From: a bacterium
Lineage (GTDB): Bacteria; Planctomycetota; J058; JAJDCP01
DNA: 27,356 nt
Assembly: GCA_030428695.1 (NCBI GenBank)
Contig: JAUIEM010000088.1
Span: forward strand, 1-27,356
Direction: 5' to 3'
The position numbers and the translations under genes are program-made. The stretch's first letter is position 1. Every line of letters starts with the position of its first letter. The notes beneath the pieces were generated by a model. The model made no database searches. It saw nothing but the letters and a program-made list of their open reading frames with translations, and was not told the DNA's origin. Positions 14,942 through 22,751 of the stretch are shown piece after piece.

Positions 14942-16003
14942 CTACTCGGCCTCGAGCAGCACGCCTCCCTGGTCCTGCAGCGCCTCGCGCCACGGGCGGC
15001 CCGCGTGCTTGCCCCAGGAGCGCTTGGCGGTCGGGCCGGTCGGGCTCTTCCCGATCGCGAAGGAGGACTGGCCGTCGGGCCCCCACCGGCCCTGGAAGCC
15101 GAGCCAGGCCGCGACGGCCGGGCGCGGGGCGTCGCGCTCGCCGAGGTCGACGAGGGGCGCTTCCCAGGCATCCCACGCCCAGCCCTGGCCGTTGGCGACG
15201 TCGTCGTGGGCGAGCAGCCAGGCCGGCAGGCGGACGGTCGGCACCACGCAGGCGCGCGGGAAGGAGGCGTGCTTGCCCTGGCTGATGTAGACGACCGGGT
15301 GCGTGCCGACGAGCTCGAGCTCGTCGCCCGGGACCTCCCAGCAGCGCGCGTGGCCGTAGAACCAGCCCTCGAGCACCCGCGGCGGGTCGATCTGGACCTT
15401 GAAGGCGGTGTGCTCCCAGTCGCCGCGGTGGCCGCCGTAGGGAATCTCGACGCCGAGCAGCTCCGCGCCCGCCCGGTCGTGGGCGTAGAACAGCCAGTAC
15501 TCGACGATCGCCTCGTTCTCGCGGAAGCGCAGGACGTGGGTGTACACCGGCGCCGTCCCGGGGGGATCGCCGGCCATGCCCGAGGGGTAGCCGGAGACGA
15601 AGCCGTCGATCGTCCCTGGGGCGCCCTCGACCGCGGCGCCGCCGAGCTCCCAGACGCCCTCGTCGAGCTGGGCGAGGAAGCGCGCGACCGACATCGGGAA
15701 GTGCTCCTCGTCGCGGTTCTGCGGGGAGGGAGGACCGCCCGGAGCGGCGGCCGTGAAGCGGTAGCGCGGGGCGTGGCGCCGGGCGAGCAGGGCCTCGAGG
15801 CCGTCGTCGAGGCCGTCCCCGTCGGCGTCCTCCCCGACCCGCAGGCTGTCGGGCGCCTCGCGGGTCTGCGACGGGCTGCGCGCGCTCGAGGTGATGGCGG
15901 GCTCCGGGCCGGACTGCGCGCGGTCGAAGCCCCACAGGCACAGCGCGACCAGCGCGAGGAAGGCGAGCAGGATGCGGCGCAGGGTGCGGTACCGTCGGGG
16001 CAC
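14942..16003 (-). CDS. Vps62-like secreted or membrane-anchored protein with a calcium-loop motif
   Basis: 353 residues from GTG 16003, chosen for its GGAGGAG site and because MPRRYRTLRRILLAFLALVALCLWGF then forms a signal peptide or anchor. DADGDGLDDGLEALLAR (about residues 59-75) looks like a type-3 thrombospondin/dockerin calcium loop. The main domain matches Vps62/DUF946-type proteins: AIVEYWLFYAHDR, GGHRGDWEHTAFKV, the YGHARCWE stretch, and THPVVYISQGKHASFP. The His, Glu and Asp of GDWEH and GKHAS are the conserved polar core; the molecular function of the family is not established. It lies upstream of the ABC exporter on the same strand but with 124 bases and a promoter in between, so it is probably separately transcribed. 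Confidence 0.8.
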   Translation of the reverse strand: MPRRYRTLRRILLAFLALVALCLWGFDRAQSGPEPAITSSARSPSQTREAPDSLRVGEDADGDGLDDGLEALLARRHAPRYRFTAAAPGGPPSPQNRDEEHFPMSVARFLAQLDEGVWELGGAAVEGAPGTIDGFVSGYPSGMAGDPPGTAPVYTHVLRFRENEAIVEYWLFYAHDRAGAELLGVEIPYGGHRGDWEHTAFKVQIDPPRVLEGWFYGHARCWEVPGDELELVGTHPVVYISQGKHASFPRACVVPTVRLPAWLLAHDDVANGQGWAWDAWEAPLVDLGERDAPRPAVAAWLGFQGRWGPDGQSSFAIGKSPTGPTAKRSWGKHAGRPWREALQDQGGVLLEAE

Positions 16004-16210
16004 GGGAGCTCCTCCGGGTCGTCTTCAGCGGGGTCGCGATGACCGACTTCTTTGCAGGAGCTCGGAGGATGGCACCGGAGCGCGGCCGCGCAAGGCCTAC
16101 CATGGCGTCCCGGAGCGAGCTCCGGACGCGAATCGCGCGCGCACCGGCCGTGAGCGCCGCGGCAGGAACACGGCGGCGGCCTCGCGCTGGCGCCTTCCCC
16201 AGCCTCCTTC

Positions 16211-16216
16211 TATCCT
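16211..16216 (+). promoter_or_regulatory. Possible -10 box giving a leaderless cyclase mRNA
   Basis: TATCCT (16211-16216) stands 6 bases before the ATG at 16223, and the upstream sequence is pyrimidine-rich with no Shine-Dalgarno. If this is the -10, transcription would start at or next to the start codon. The -35 candidate (CTGGCG, 16187-16192) is weak. Confidence 0.3.
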
Positions 16217-16222
16217 GCCTGC

Positions 16223-18595
16223 ATGGTGAAGATGTACCTCACTCCGGAAGCCCTCTCCCGGCTGGGAGCGGCGACGGTGCTGGTCTACTTCGCGGTCCAC
16301 CTCCTGACCCTGCGGGGAGGGCGCCGCGCGACCCGGCTGCTCGGCCTGGTCGCAGCGGCCGGGGCGGCCAACAGCCTCGGCCACGCGGTCGCGCGCTCGG
16401 CCTGGGGCAGCACCTGGCACCTCAGCGTCGCGGCCACGGCGACGCTGTTCATGTTCCTGTTGATGCTGTTCGCCTACCGCCTGGCGGCCGACGACACCCC
16501 GCGGGAGAGGCGCGTAGCGACCGCCGTCGGGCTGTCGCTGTGTGCGCTCGGCGTCGTCCTCCAGGGCGTCTACTACGGGCTCGACATCCCCGCCTACCAA
16601 CCGGTGCTGCTGCGCGAGACCTACCTGATCCGCGCCTGGACCGCCCCGCTCGAGGGCGTGCTCCGGGCCGTCTCCACGACGATCCTGGTGCTCGGCTACG
16701 CCTGGACCTGCGGGGTGATGCTCCGCAAGTGGCTGCGTTTCGAGCGCGCGGCCGGCGCGTCCCTCGGCGCCGCCCTGCTGCGCCCGCGCAGCGAGGGCGG
16801 CCAGACGCTGCGCAAGTTCACGCTGCTGTGCCTGGCGCTGGTGCTCCTCAACCTGTCGCCGCTGCCGGGGCTCGACGAGGTGCTCGTGCTGATCGCGACC
16901 AGCGCGGTCGTGCTCGTGCACGTCGACCACTCCCCCGAGCCGACCCGGCTGCGCTTCAAGCTCGTCGCGATCCCCCTGGCCGGCATCGTCGGCGCGCTGA
17001 TCCTCAGCCTGTCCGCGATCGGCGCTGCCGTCGAGGAGCGCCAGGCCGCCGCACGGCGAGCCGAGCTCGAGCGCGTGCGGGGCCTGCTCGCCGCCGGGGC
17101 CAGGCCGCGGGCGGAGATCCTCGACGAGGACGTCGCCTTCGTCCTCCGGCGGCCCGACGCCGACCTCTGGCCGACCGCCGCCGACACGCTGTTCGTGCGT
17201 CCGGGCCACGACCTCGCGGTGCTCGGCGAGAGCCTGCGGCGTGAGCGCGCGCTGCGCGTGTCGGCGACCTCGACCCGGGCGGCCTCGACGCTGGCTCCGG
17301 AGGAAGCGGAACGCCTGGCCGAGCAGCGGGTACGCGAGGAGCTCGGGCCGTACTACGCGACCGACACGGCCAGCTTCTACGGGGCGCTGCTGGAAGGGCC
17401 CGCGCGCTACCGGGTCGAGCGGATGCGCAGCGGCGCCGGCTGGCTGGAGGTCGGCTTCCTCGAGCGGACGCTGCGCCAGCGCCTGCACGGGGAGATCCTG
17501 CCCCTGGCCCTGACGATGCTGCTCGTGATCGGCTTCGTGATCGCCGGCCTGCCCTTCCTCCTGCGGGCGAGCGTGCTGACCCCGGTGCGGGCGCTGATGG
17601 AAGGCGTCGAGCGGGTCGCCGAGGGCGACCTGCAGGTGACCGTCGCGACACGGACCCGCGACGAGCTCGGGCGGCTCGCCGGCTCGTTCAACAACATGGT
17701 CGGCTCGCTGCGGACCGCCCGCGCCTCGCTGCAGGCATCCCGCGAGGCCGCCTTCCGCTTCGTCCCCCAGCCCTTCCTGCGGCAGCTCGGCCACACCTCC
17801 ATCGTCGGCGTCGAGCTCGGCGAGCAGCGCGCGCGGACGATGTGCGTGCTGTTCGCGGACGTGCGCGGCTTCACGACCCTGTCGGAAGGCCTGACGCCGG
17901 CGCAGACCTTCGCCTTCGTCAACGACCTGCTGTCGGCGATCGGGCCGGTGATCCGCGAGCACGGCGGCTTCATCGACAAGTACCTCGGCGATGCGGTGAT
18001 GGCCCTGTTCCCGGGCTCCGCCGACCGCGCCGTCGCCGCCGCGATCGGCATGCAGCGCGCGCTCGGCGCCTTCAACGCCGGCCGGCGGGGACCCGACGTG
18101 CGCCTCGGCATCGGCCTGCACCGCGGCGACCTCGTCCTCGGCATCATCGGCGAGCGCGAGCGCATCGAGGCGACCGTGATCGCCGATGCGGTCAACGCCG
18201 CCGCCCGCCTCGAGGGGCTGAGCAAGCGCTACGGCGCGGGGGTGCTGATCAGCGCGGCGGTGCGGGAGGCCTGCGCGGAGCCCGAGGCCTTTGCCCACCG
18301 CTTCGTCGAGCGCGTGCAGGTCAAGGGCCGCGCCGGCGCCCTCGACGTGTACGAGGTCTTCGAGGCCGAGCCGGCGCCCCGCCGTGAGGCCAAGCGCGCC
18401 TCCGCCGCGGCCTTCGCCCACGGCCTCGAGGCGCTGATCGCCGGCGACTTCGACCGGGCCGCCCGGGACTTCTCCCAGGTGCTCGCCGCCGACCCCGACG
18501 ACGTCGTCGCCGCTCTGCACCGCAGCCGCGCGCGGAGACTCGCGGCCGCCCCTCCCACGGACTGGGACGGCGTGTTCCGCATGACCGTCAAGTAG
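16223..18595 (+). CDS. Membrane class III adenylate/guanylate cyclase with HAMP domain
   Basis: 790 residues. The N-terminal 270 residues hold about seven or eight hydrophobic helices (ATVLVYFAVHLLTL, ATATLFMFLLMLFAYRLA, LVLIATSAVVLVHV, VAIPLAGIVGALILSLSAIG). A roughly 155-residue presumably extracytoplasmic region follows, then a membrane helix (LPLALTMLLVIGFVIAGLPFLL) and a HAMP linker from about 447 (TPVRALMEGVERVAEGDLQV). The catalytic domain begins near 535. Both metal aspartates are visible (LFADVRGFTTLSE and DKYLGDAVMALF), with the substrate-specifying Lys in IDKYLGD and the transition-state Asn and Arg in DAVNAAARLE, so it should be active and ATP is the likelier substrate. About residues 730-775 resemble one TPR unit. 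It should convert an outside signal to a cyclic nucleotide. No Shine-Dalgarno is present. Confidence 0.93.
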   Translation: MVKMYLTPEALSRLGAATVLVYFAVHLLTLRGGRRATRLLGLVAAAGAANSLGHAVARSAWGSTWHLSVAATATLFMFLLMLFAYRLAADDTPRERRVATAVGLSLCALGVVLQGVYYGLDIPAYQPVLLRETYLIRAWTAPLEGVLRAVSTTILVLGYAWTCGVMLRKWLRFERAAGASLGAALLRPRSEGGQTLRKFTLLCLALVLLNLSPLPGLDEVLVLIATSAVVLVHVDHSPEPTRLRFKLVAIPLAGIVGALILSLSAIGAAVEERQAAARRAELERVRGLLAAGARPRAEILDEDVAFVLRRPDADLWPTAADTLFVRPGHDLAVLGESLRRERALRVSATSTRAASTLAPEEAERLAEQRVREELGPYYATDTASFYGALLEGPARYRVERMRSGAGWLEVGFLERTLRQRLHGEILPLALTMLLVIGFVIAGLPFLLRASVLTPVRALMEGVERVAEGDLQVTVATRTRDELGRLAGSFNNMVGSLRTARASLQASREAAFRFVPQPFLRQLGHTSIVGVELGEQRARTMCVLFADVRGFTTLSEGLTPAQTFAFVNDLLSAIGPVIREHGGFIDKYLGDAVMALFPGSADRAVAAAIGMQRALGAFNAGRRGPDVRLGIGLHRGDLVLGIIGERERIEATVIADAVNAAARLEGLSKRYGAGVLISAAVREACAEPEAFAHRFVERVQVKGRAGALDVYEVFEAEPAPRREAKRASAAAFAHGLEALIAGDFDRAARDFSQVLAADPDDVVAALHRSRARRLAAAPPTDWDGVFRMTVK

Positions 18596-18615
18596 CCGGA
18601 GAGCGCCCGTCCGCG

Positions 18616-18621
18616 TAGACT
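18616..18621 (+). promoter_or_regulatory. Predicted -10 box for the zinc-ribbon membrane protein
   Basis: TAGACT followed by GCGGGC, 21 bases after the cyclase stop and 27 before the next ATG. No clear -35 is seen. It matches the -10 and discriminator found at four other starts. Confidence 0.4.
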
Positions 18622-18647
18622 GCGGGCAGAACCGCCGAGGAGAGACG

Positions 18648-19139
18648 ATGTCCGACTGCCCGAGCTGCGGCGCGCCGGCCGAGGCGAGCCGCTTCCGCTG
18701 CACCTACTGCGACAGCCCGCTGCCCGGCATGGACGGGGTCCGCGAGCGCCGGGCCGACGAGCTGGTAAAGTTCCTCGAGGAGGAGCTCGGCGCCCGCTAC
18801 TCGCGCCGGGTCGACGCGGTCGGCTGCCTGTACTTCCTCGCGATCCCGAGCGCCTTCGTGATCGCGCGCCGCTTCGGCTGCACCTACACCCAGAGCCTGA
18901 TGTGGCTGTTCGGGGTGACCCTGGTCGGCCTGATCGGCTTCGGCTCGATGATCATGGCCGAGCAGCGCATCCGCTACAAAAAGAAGATCCGGCCCCAGGT
19001 GGTCGCCTTCCTGCAGGAGTCGGCGATGGGGCCGGCGGATTTTCTCGCCCGGGCGCGGGCGGTGCTCGAGGGGGGCGAGAAGAAGAAGAGCGTGCTGCTG
19101 AAGCACCTGCCGGAGATCGTCAAGCCCGGCGCGATATGA
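18648..19139 (+). CDS. Zinc-ribbon protein with two membrane helices, 163 aa
   Basis: ATG 18648 follows GAGGAGAG. The N-terminus is a short zinc ribbon, CPSC (residues 4-7) and CTYC (18-21), of the kind found at the head of many small bacterial membrane proteins. A charged helix comes next (RRADELVKFLEEELGARYSRR), then two hydrophobic segments (about 54-72, VGCLYFLAIPSAFVIARR; about 83-104, SLMWLFGVTLVGLIGFGS) and a basic C-terminal tail with KKKIRPQVVAFLQES and ending GGEKKKSVLLKHLPEIV. Function unknown. The ribbon presumably faces the cytoplasm. It lies downstream of the cyclase on the same strand and could be co-transcribed. Its stop is 5 bases from the stop of the convergent lipoprotein gene. 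Confidence 0.8.
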   Translation: MSDCPSCGAPAEASRFRCTYCDSPLPGMDGVRERRADELVKFLEEELGARYSRRVDAVGCLYFLAIPSAFVIARRFGCTYTQSLMWLFGVTLVGLIGFGSMIMAEQRIRYKKKIRPQVVAFLQESAMGPADFLARARAVLEGGEKKKSVLLKHLPEIVKPGAI

Positions 19140-19144
19140 CTCCC

Positions 19145-20479
19145 CTACGGCACCGGCGTGGTGTCGAACTCCTGGAACTCGAACGGCCCCTCGCTGCGCG
19201 GCACGGTGACCATGTCGACCGGCGAGGTGATCACGCTGGTCGCGAAGCCGAGCGGGAAGGAGGTGTGGATGCGGATGTCCAGCTCGCCGTCCTCGTGGGT
19301 CTTGACGCTCTGGATGTCGATGCTGTAACCGCCGGTGGTCTTCTGGCCGAAGAAGGCGGCGACGACGACGTCTTGGCTGAAGTCGACGCTCGGGGCGGTG
19401 CCGGTGAAGCGCTGCGACCACATCGCCTGGTAGGAGGCGTCGTCGCGCAGCACGAGCACCTCCATGGTGCCGGTGTAGTTGCTCATCTGGTTGCTGTACA
19501 GCGCGCTGACCGGCTGCGTGCTCTGCACCTCTTCGCGGATGGTCCCGGTGGTGCGCACGACGCGCAGCAGCTGGAAGGGCGTCTCGGTGACCTGCGGCGG
19601 CGCGGCGCCTCCGCTGTAGGGGTCGATCTCGTACAGCACGCGGATCTCGTCGGCGGTCGCGTCGTACAGCACGCGGCGGGTGCGGACGTCGTTGCCGAAG
19701 TTGGAGATGTACGGGCCGAGCACGGCGATCAGCATCTCGTCGTTGAAGTCGATGCTCGGAGCGCTGCCGCCGGGGTTGTGGGCCGCGTAGAAGGCGGTCA
19801 GCGCGGTGTCGTCGCGGATCACCCGCAGCTCGCCGGCGTAGGCGGGGTTGCTCGCGCCGATCTGGCTGTGGGCACCGGCCTCGACGACCTCGAAGTCGAG
19901 CAGGGTCTGCTCGCGGATGACCAGCTGCCCGCCGACGGCGGCCTCGGGGACCTCGACGATGTGGTGCGGGCGGGTCGTCGCGGTCAGGCTCTGCCACGGG
20001 CCCTGGCGGAACTCGCGGAGCAGGATGCGCTGGTCGGCGCTGTTCGCGTCGGTCTCGACCGCGATCACCTCGACCGACTGGTCTTCGCTGCGTTCGGGGA
20101 GGAAGGCCGCGATCACGGAGGCGCTGGCGAAGTCGACGGTCGGGGCGCCGGCGGTGCTGTGGCTGCCCCACAGGCTCAGGAAGGTCGTGTTGTCCGCGAC
20201 GAGCTGCCGGTCGCTGACGGTGAGCGAGCGCAGGCTCTGGTCGCCCTGGTCGAGGGTGGTGAAGGCGCTGGTGGCCCACACCGCGGGCTGGCCGGAGTTG
20301 CCGGAGTTCCCGGAGTTTCCACTGTTGCCCGTGTTGCCGCCGACGTTGCCGCCCGGGGTGATGCCGCCGTTGAAGCCCCCGCTGCTGCCGCTCGAGCTGC
20401 TGCCGCCGTCGTTGCAGCCGACCAGGCCGAGGCCGAGCACGAGGGCGAGGACGAGCCAGGGGATGCGCTGCCGTCTCAC
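19145..20479 (-). CDS. Lipoprotein with three tandem PrcB-like domains
   Basis: 444 residues from GTG 20479, which has an AAGGAAG ribosome site and begins the signal directly; the ATG at 20557 would add 26 polar residues. Signal: RRQRIPWLVLALVLGLGLVGC with lipobox LVGC. A flexible Gly/Ser/Asn linker follows, including four NSG units. The rest is three copies of one domain. Their shared core is D-D-x-x-x-F followed by P-x-[VI]-D-F and then a hydrophobic strand: APTVDFASASVIAAFL, APSIDFNDEMLIAVLG and APSVDFSQDVVVAAFFG. The third copy continues with KTTGGYSIDIQSVKTHEDG, the mark of the PrcB C-terminal family, which is linked with a Treponema protease complex. It may bind a protease or another ligand at the cell surface (inference). 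Confidence 0.82.
   Translation of the reverse strand: MRRQRIPWLVLALVLGLGLVGCNDGGSSSSGSSGGFNGGITPGGNVGGNTGNSGNSGNSGNSGQPAVWATSAFTTLDQGDQSLRSLTVSDRQLVADNTTFLSLWGSHSTAGAPTVDFASASVIAAFLPERSEDQSVEVIAVETDANSADQRILLREFRQGPWQSLTATTRPHHIVEVPEAAVGGQLVIREQTLLDFEVVEAGAHSQIGASNPAYAGELRVIRDDTALTAFYAAHNPGGSAPSIDFNDEMLIAVLGPYISNFGNDVRTRRVLYDATADEIRVLYEIDPYSGGAAPPQVTETPFQLLRVVRTTGTIREEVQSTQPVSALYSNQMSNYTGTMEVLVLRDDASYQAMWSQRFTGTAPSVDFSQDVVVAAFFGQKTTGGYSIDIQSVKTHEDGELDIRIHTSFPLGFATSVITSPVDMVTVPRSEGPFEFQEFDTTPVP
20292..20336. repeat. Five 9-base tandem units coding the lipoprotein linker
   Basis: CCGGAGTTG, CCGGAGTTC and CCGGAGTTT are followed by two diverged units, CCACTGTTG and CCCGTGTTG, all in frame with the minus-strand gene and coding Asn-Ser-Gly or similar. 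The unit is a multiple of three, so slippage would change linker length without breaking the frame. Confidence 0.7.
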
Positions 20480-20639
20480 GTCTTCCTTCCTTTCACGGCA
20501 CCAAGGCCGCGCTGCGTTCTGTCGGATCTCCTGCGAGACGAGCCGAACGAAACCCATCCGGCACTGTTTTTCAGAATTTCGAAGGGAAACGTCCGGTTCG
20601 GCGCATCCAATCCTGGAGTGAAACTGATCGGTTGCGGTC
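20480..20639. other. Intergenic stretch with an AT-rich patch
   Basis: 160 bases between the start of the PrcB-like lipoprotein gene and the stop of the 594-residue membrane protein gene. 20560-20620 is visibly richer in A and T than its surroundings (TTTTTCAGAATTTCGAAGGG) and probably holds the lipoprotein promoter, but I could not pick out convincing -35 and -10 boxes. Confidence 0.4.
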
Positions 20640-22424
20640 TCAGTACACCCCGAAGTGGTTCGAGAAGTTGACCCGGAAGTTGTTGAACAGGCTCTCGGCC
20701 ATCGCGTCGTAGGGCCCCTGGAACTCCCGCGGCGTGAAGGTGTTGGCGGGCTCGGCGAAGGCCTCGAAGGTGTACAGCTCCTTGTCCCCTTCCTTCTCCC
20801 GGAAGGTCAGCTGGAACTCGCTGAAGATCCCGGTGTACCAGTGACGGTCGGTATCGGGCAGCTCCGCTTCGGCCTCGCTGTAGAACAGCTCGAAGCTCGG
20901 GCTGATCGCGTAGAACACGGTCAGGTTGACCGCCGCATCTGCCGAGTCGTAGGTCGTGACCGTGATCAGTCCCTTCAGCAGCTCGTCGAGGGCGCCGGTC
21001 AGGACATCGGTGATCATCGACTCGCGCACCATGTTCTTCTCGAGGGTGAAGGCCGGGCTCATCTTCTCGATGTACTTGTAGCCCGGATAGGCCTCCTTGA
21101 ACTGGTCCTCGAGGGACAGGTCGCTCTCGAGCGCCTGCTCGTAGCTGACCTGCAGGGCGTACTTGCGCTCTTCCCGCATGATCTCGAAGATCCGGACGAT
21201 CGCGGCGATCGCCTCCGGGTCGGCCCCGGCCGCTTCGGCCTGGCGCTTGTAGTCGGCCGACGCCTGCTCGATGTACGCGATGATCTCCTCGTCCACCGCG
21301 TTCATGTGGGGCGCGAGGTCGGCGAGGGTCAGCCCCCAGCTCCACTGCCCATTGCAGATCTCCGCGAACCGGGCCATCTCCGCCTTGTGCGCGACGATGG
21401 CGGAGGGTGTCGGCGCGCCGATGTTCCGCCAGCGCGCCGCGAACACCTTGCGTGCGATGCTGAGCAACAGCTCCTTCGGATCGAGCTGTTTCCCGAAATG
21501 CTCGTTGTAGTGACCGACTGCCTGGACAACCTGTTCCGGCTCGTCTTCCCGGATCTTTTCGTCGCGGGTCCACGCTTCGACCATCACGCGGCGGATCTGG
21601 TCCGGCAGCTCCTCCTCGTGTTGGCAGGCCGCATACTCGAGATGGCCTTCGACCTCCCAGCCGATATTGGAGGCGTAGAAGCGGTCGAAGTCCTTGATGT
21701 CGTAGGCCCGCGCGGACAGGTAGATCAGCCCGTAGCCGACGACGCCGCCGAGCGCCGCCGCCAGACCGAGCATCGCCATGCAGCCCATCCCCACCTTCGG
21801 CCGCTCGACCTCGCTCTCGACCTCGACCTCGCGGCCGAGGGCGTGGCCGAAGAAGTCGTGGTCGGCGAGGGAGCCGAGGTTGTTGCTCTGCACCGCCTGG
21901 AGCAGCGAGGCGTTGCTCGCCTTGATCTGCTCGAAGAGCTTCTCCGCCATCGGCTTCGGAGAGACCTGGAAGTTCGCGTTGCCCTCTTCGAACATCAAGC
22001 TGAACGCGGTGTACTGATAGACCCCGTTCTGGAGGTGGTGGGTCGCCCGGAAATCCTTGAGCGTCCACATCTTGAAGTACTTCAGCTCGTCCCAGCCCAG
22101 CTCGATGAAGTAGAGCGGGTTCAGGGCGCGGAAGGGCTTGACCCGGGCGCGGTTGAAGACGCGGATGTGGTTGAACGAGCCGATGAAGATCAGCGCGACG
22201 ACGGCGGTGACCGCGTACAGCGTGTAGCGCAGCTCTTCTTCGGGGCGGTTCTCGATCGCGACGAAGATCAGCCCCGCCAGGCCGAGCAGTCCGACGATGA
22301 TGCCGAACACCGCCCAGCCCTTGCCGGAGGTCTTCTGGAAGTAGTTGACGGCGTTCGGCCGGGCCTGCACCGCCTCCAGTCGTTCGTAGATCTCGTCGGA
22401 GATCCTGGTCACCGGAATCTGCAT
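20640..22424 (-). CDS. Unrecognised membrane protein, 594 aa
   Basis: Starts at ATG 22424, which shares its A with the stop of the upstream zinc-finger gene (TGATG) and follows GGGAGAGG. I do not recognise a family. Residues 1-36 are soluble (SDEIYERLEAVQARPNAVNYF). Two hydrophobic helices follow at about 38-58 (VFGIIVGLLGLAGLIFVAIE) and 68-86 (LYAVTAVVALIFIGSF), then a soluble part, a third hydrophobic segment at about 225-250 (GCMAMLGLAAALGGVVGYGLIYL) and a large acidic domain to the end. The latter is helical (DEEIIAYIEQASADYKRQAE) and turns aromatic at the C-terminus (FNNFRVNFSNHFGVY). Codon use looks native. Probably co-expressed with the preceding two genes. Confidence 0.8.
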   Translation of the reverse strand: MQIPVTRISDEIYERLEAVQARPNAVNYFQKTSGKGWAVFGIIVGLLGLAGLIFVAIENRPEEELRYTLYAVTAVVALIFIGSFNHIRVFNRARVKPFRALNPLYFIELGWDELKYFKMWTLKDFRATHHLQNGVYQYTAFSLMFEEGNANFQVSPKPMAEKLFEQIKASNASLLQAVQSNNLGSLADHDFFGHALGREVEVESEVERPKVGMGCMAMLGLAAALGGVVGYGLIYLSARAYDIKDFDRFYASNIGWEVEGHLEYAACQHEEELPDQIRRVMVEAWTRDEKIREDEPEQVVQAVGHYNEHFGKQLDPKELLLSIARKVFAARWRNIGAPTPSAIVAHKAEMARFAEICNGQWSWGLTLADLAPHMNAVDEEIIAYIEQASADYKRQAEAAGADPEAIAAIVRIFEIMREERKYALQVSYEQALESDLSLEDQFKEAYPGYKYIEKMSPAFTLEKNMVRESMITDVLTGALDELLKGLITVTTYDSADAAVNLTVFYAISPSFELFYSEAEAELPDTDRHWYTGIFSEFQLTFREKEGDKELYTFEAFAEPANTFTPREFQGPYDAMAESLFNNFRVNFSNHFGVY

Positions 22425-22750
22425 CACCTCTCCCTGTCGTACGGCCCTTTGGCTTCCGCCTTCGGCGCGCATTCCTGACACCACGTTGCCCACGGCATCT
22501 CGTCAAGCACGACGTCGAGCAGGGGGGAACGACATTTCTTGCAGCAGGGGTGGATCCCTTCGTCCATCGCCCCCAGGGTCTCATTGAGCAACGCCTTGAA
22601 GCGCCGCAGCTTCTCGAGTGGCTTCTCCCCGGGCTTCGCCTCCTGGGGCAGCGGCACGTCCGCGAGCGTGACGTTCTGGCCGGCGAGCAACACCTCGATG
22701 CGGCGGCAGATCGCGCCGAGCTTGTGCAGGGTCTTGTCGCGCCGGTCCAT
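22424..22750 (-). CDS. Small DksA/TraR-like C4 zinc-finger protein, 108 aa
   Basis: ATG 22750 follows GGGAGAG and lies one base after the stop of the upstream fusion enzyme; the gene ends in TGATG overlapping the next start. Residues 1-70 are helical and could form a short coiled coil (LHKLGAICRRIEVLL, KLRRFKALLNETLGAMDEG). The C-terminal part has a four-cysteine site, CKKC (about 75-78) and CQEC (about 95-98), arranged like the zinc finger of DksA/TraR proteins (GIHPCCKKC ... MPWATWCQECAPKAE). The acidic coiled-coil tip that lets DksA enter the RNA polymerase channel is not obvious, so polymerase binding is uncertain. It could instead be a partner of the 594-residue membrane protein. Confidence 0.72.
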   Translation of the reverse strand: MDRRDKTLHKLGAICRRIEVLLAGQNVTLADVPLPQEAKPGEKPLEKLRRFKALLNETLGAMDEGIHPCCKKCRSPLLDVVLDEMPWATWCQECAPKAEAKGPYDRER

Positions 22751-22751
22751 C

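Noticed and set aside
16097..18703. Minus-strand frame of 868 codons opposite the cyclase
   Set aside because: Antisense to a full class III cyclase; residue string is Gln/Arg/Gly/Ala-rich and domain-free.
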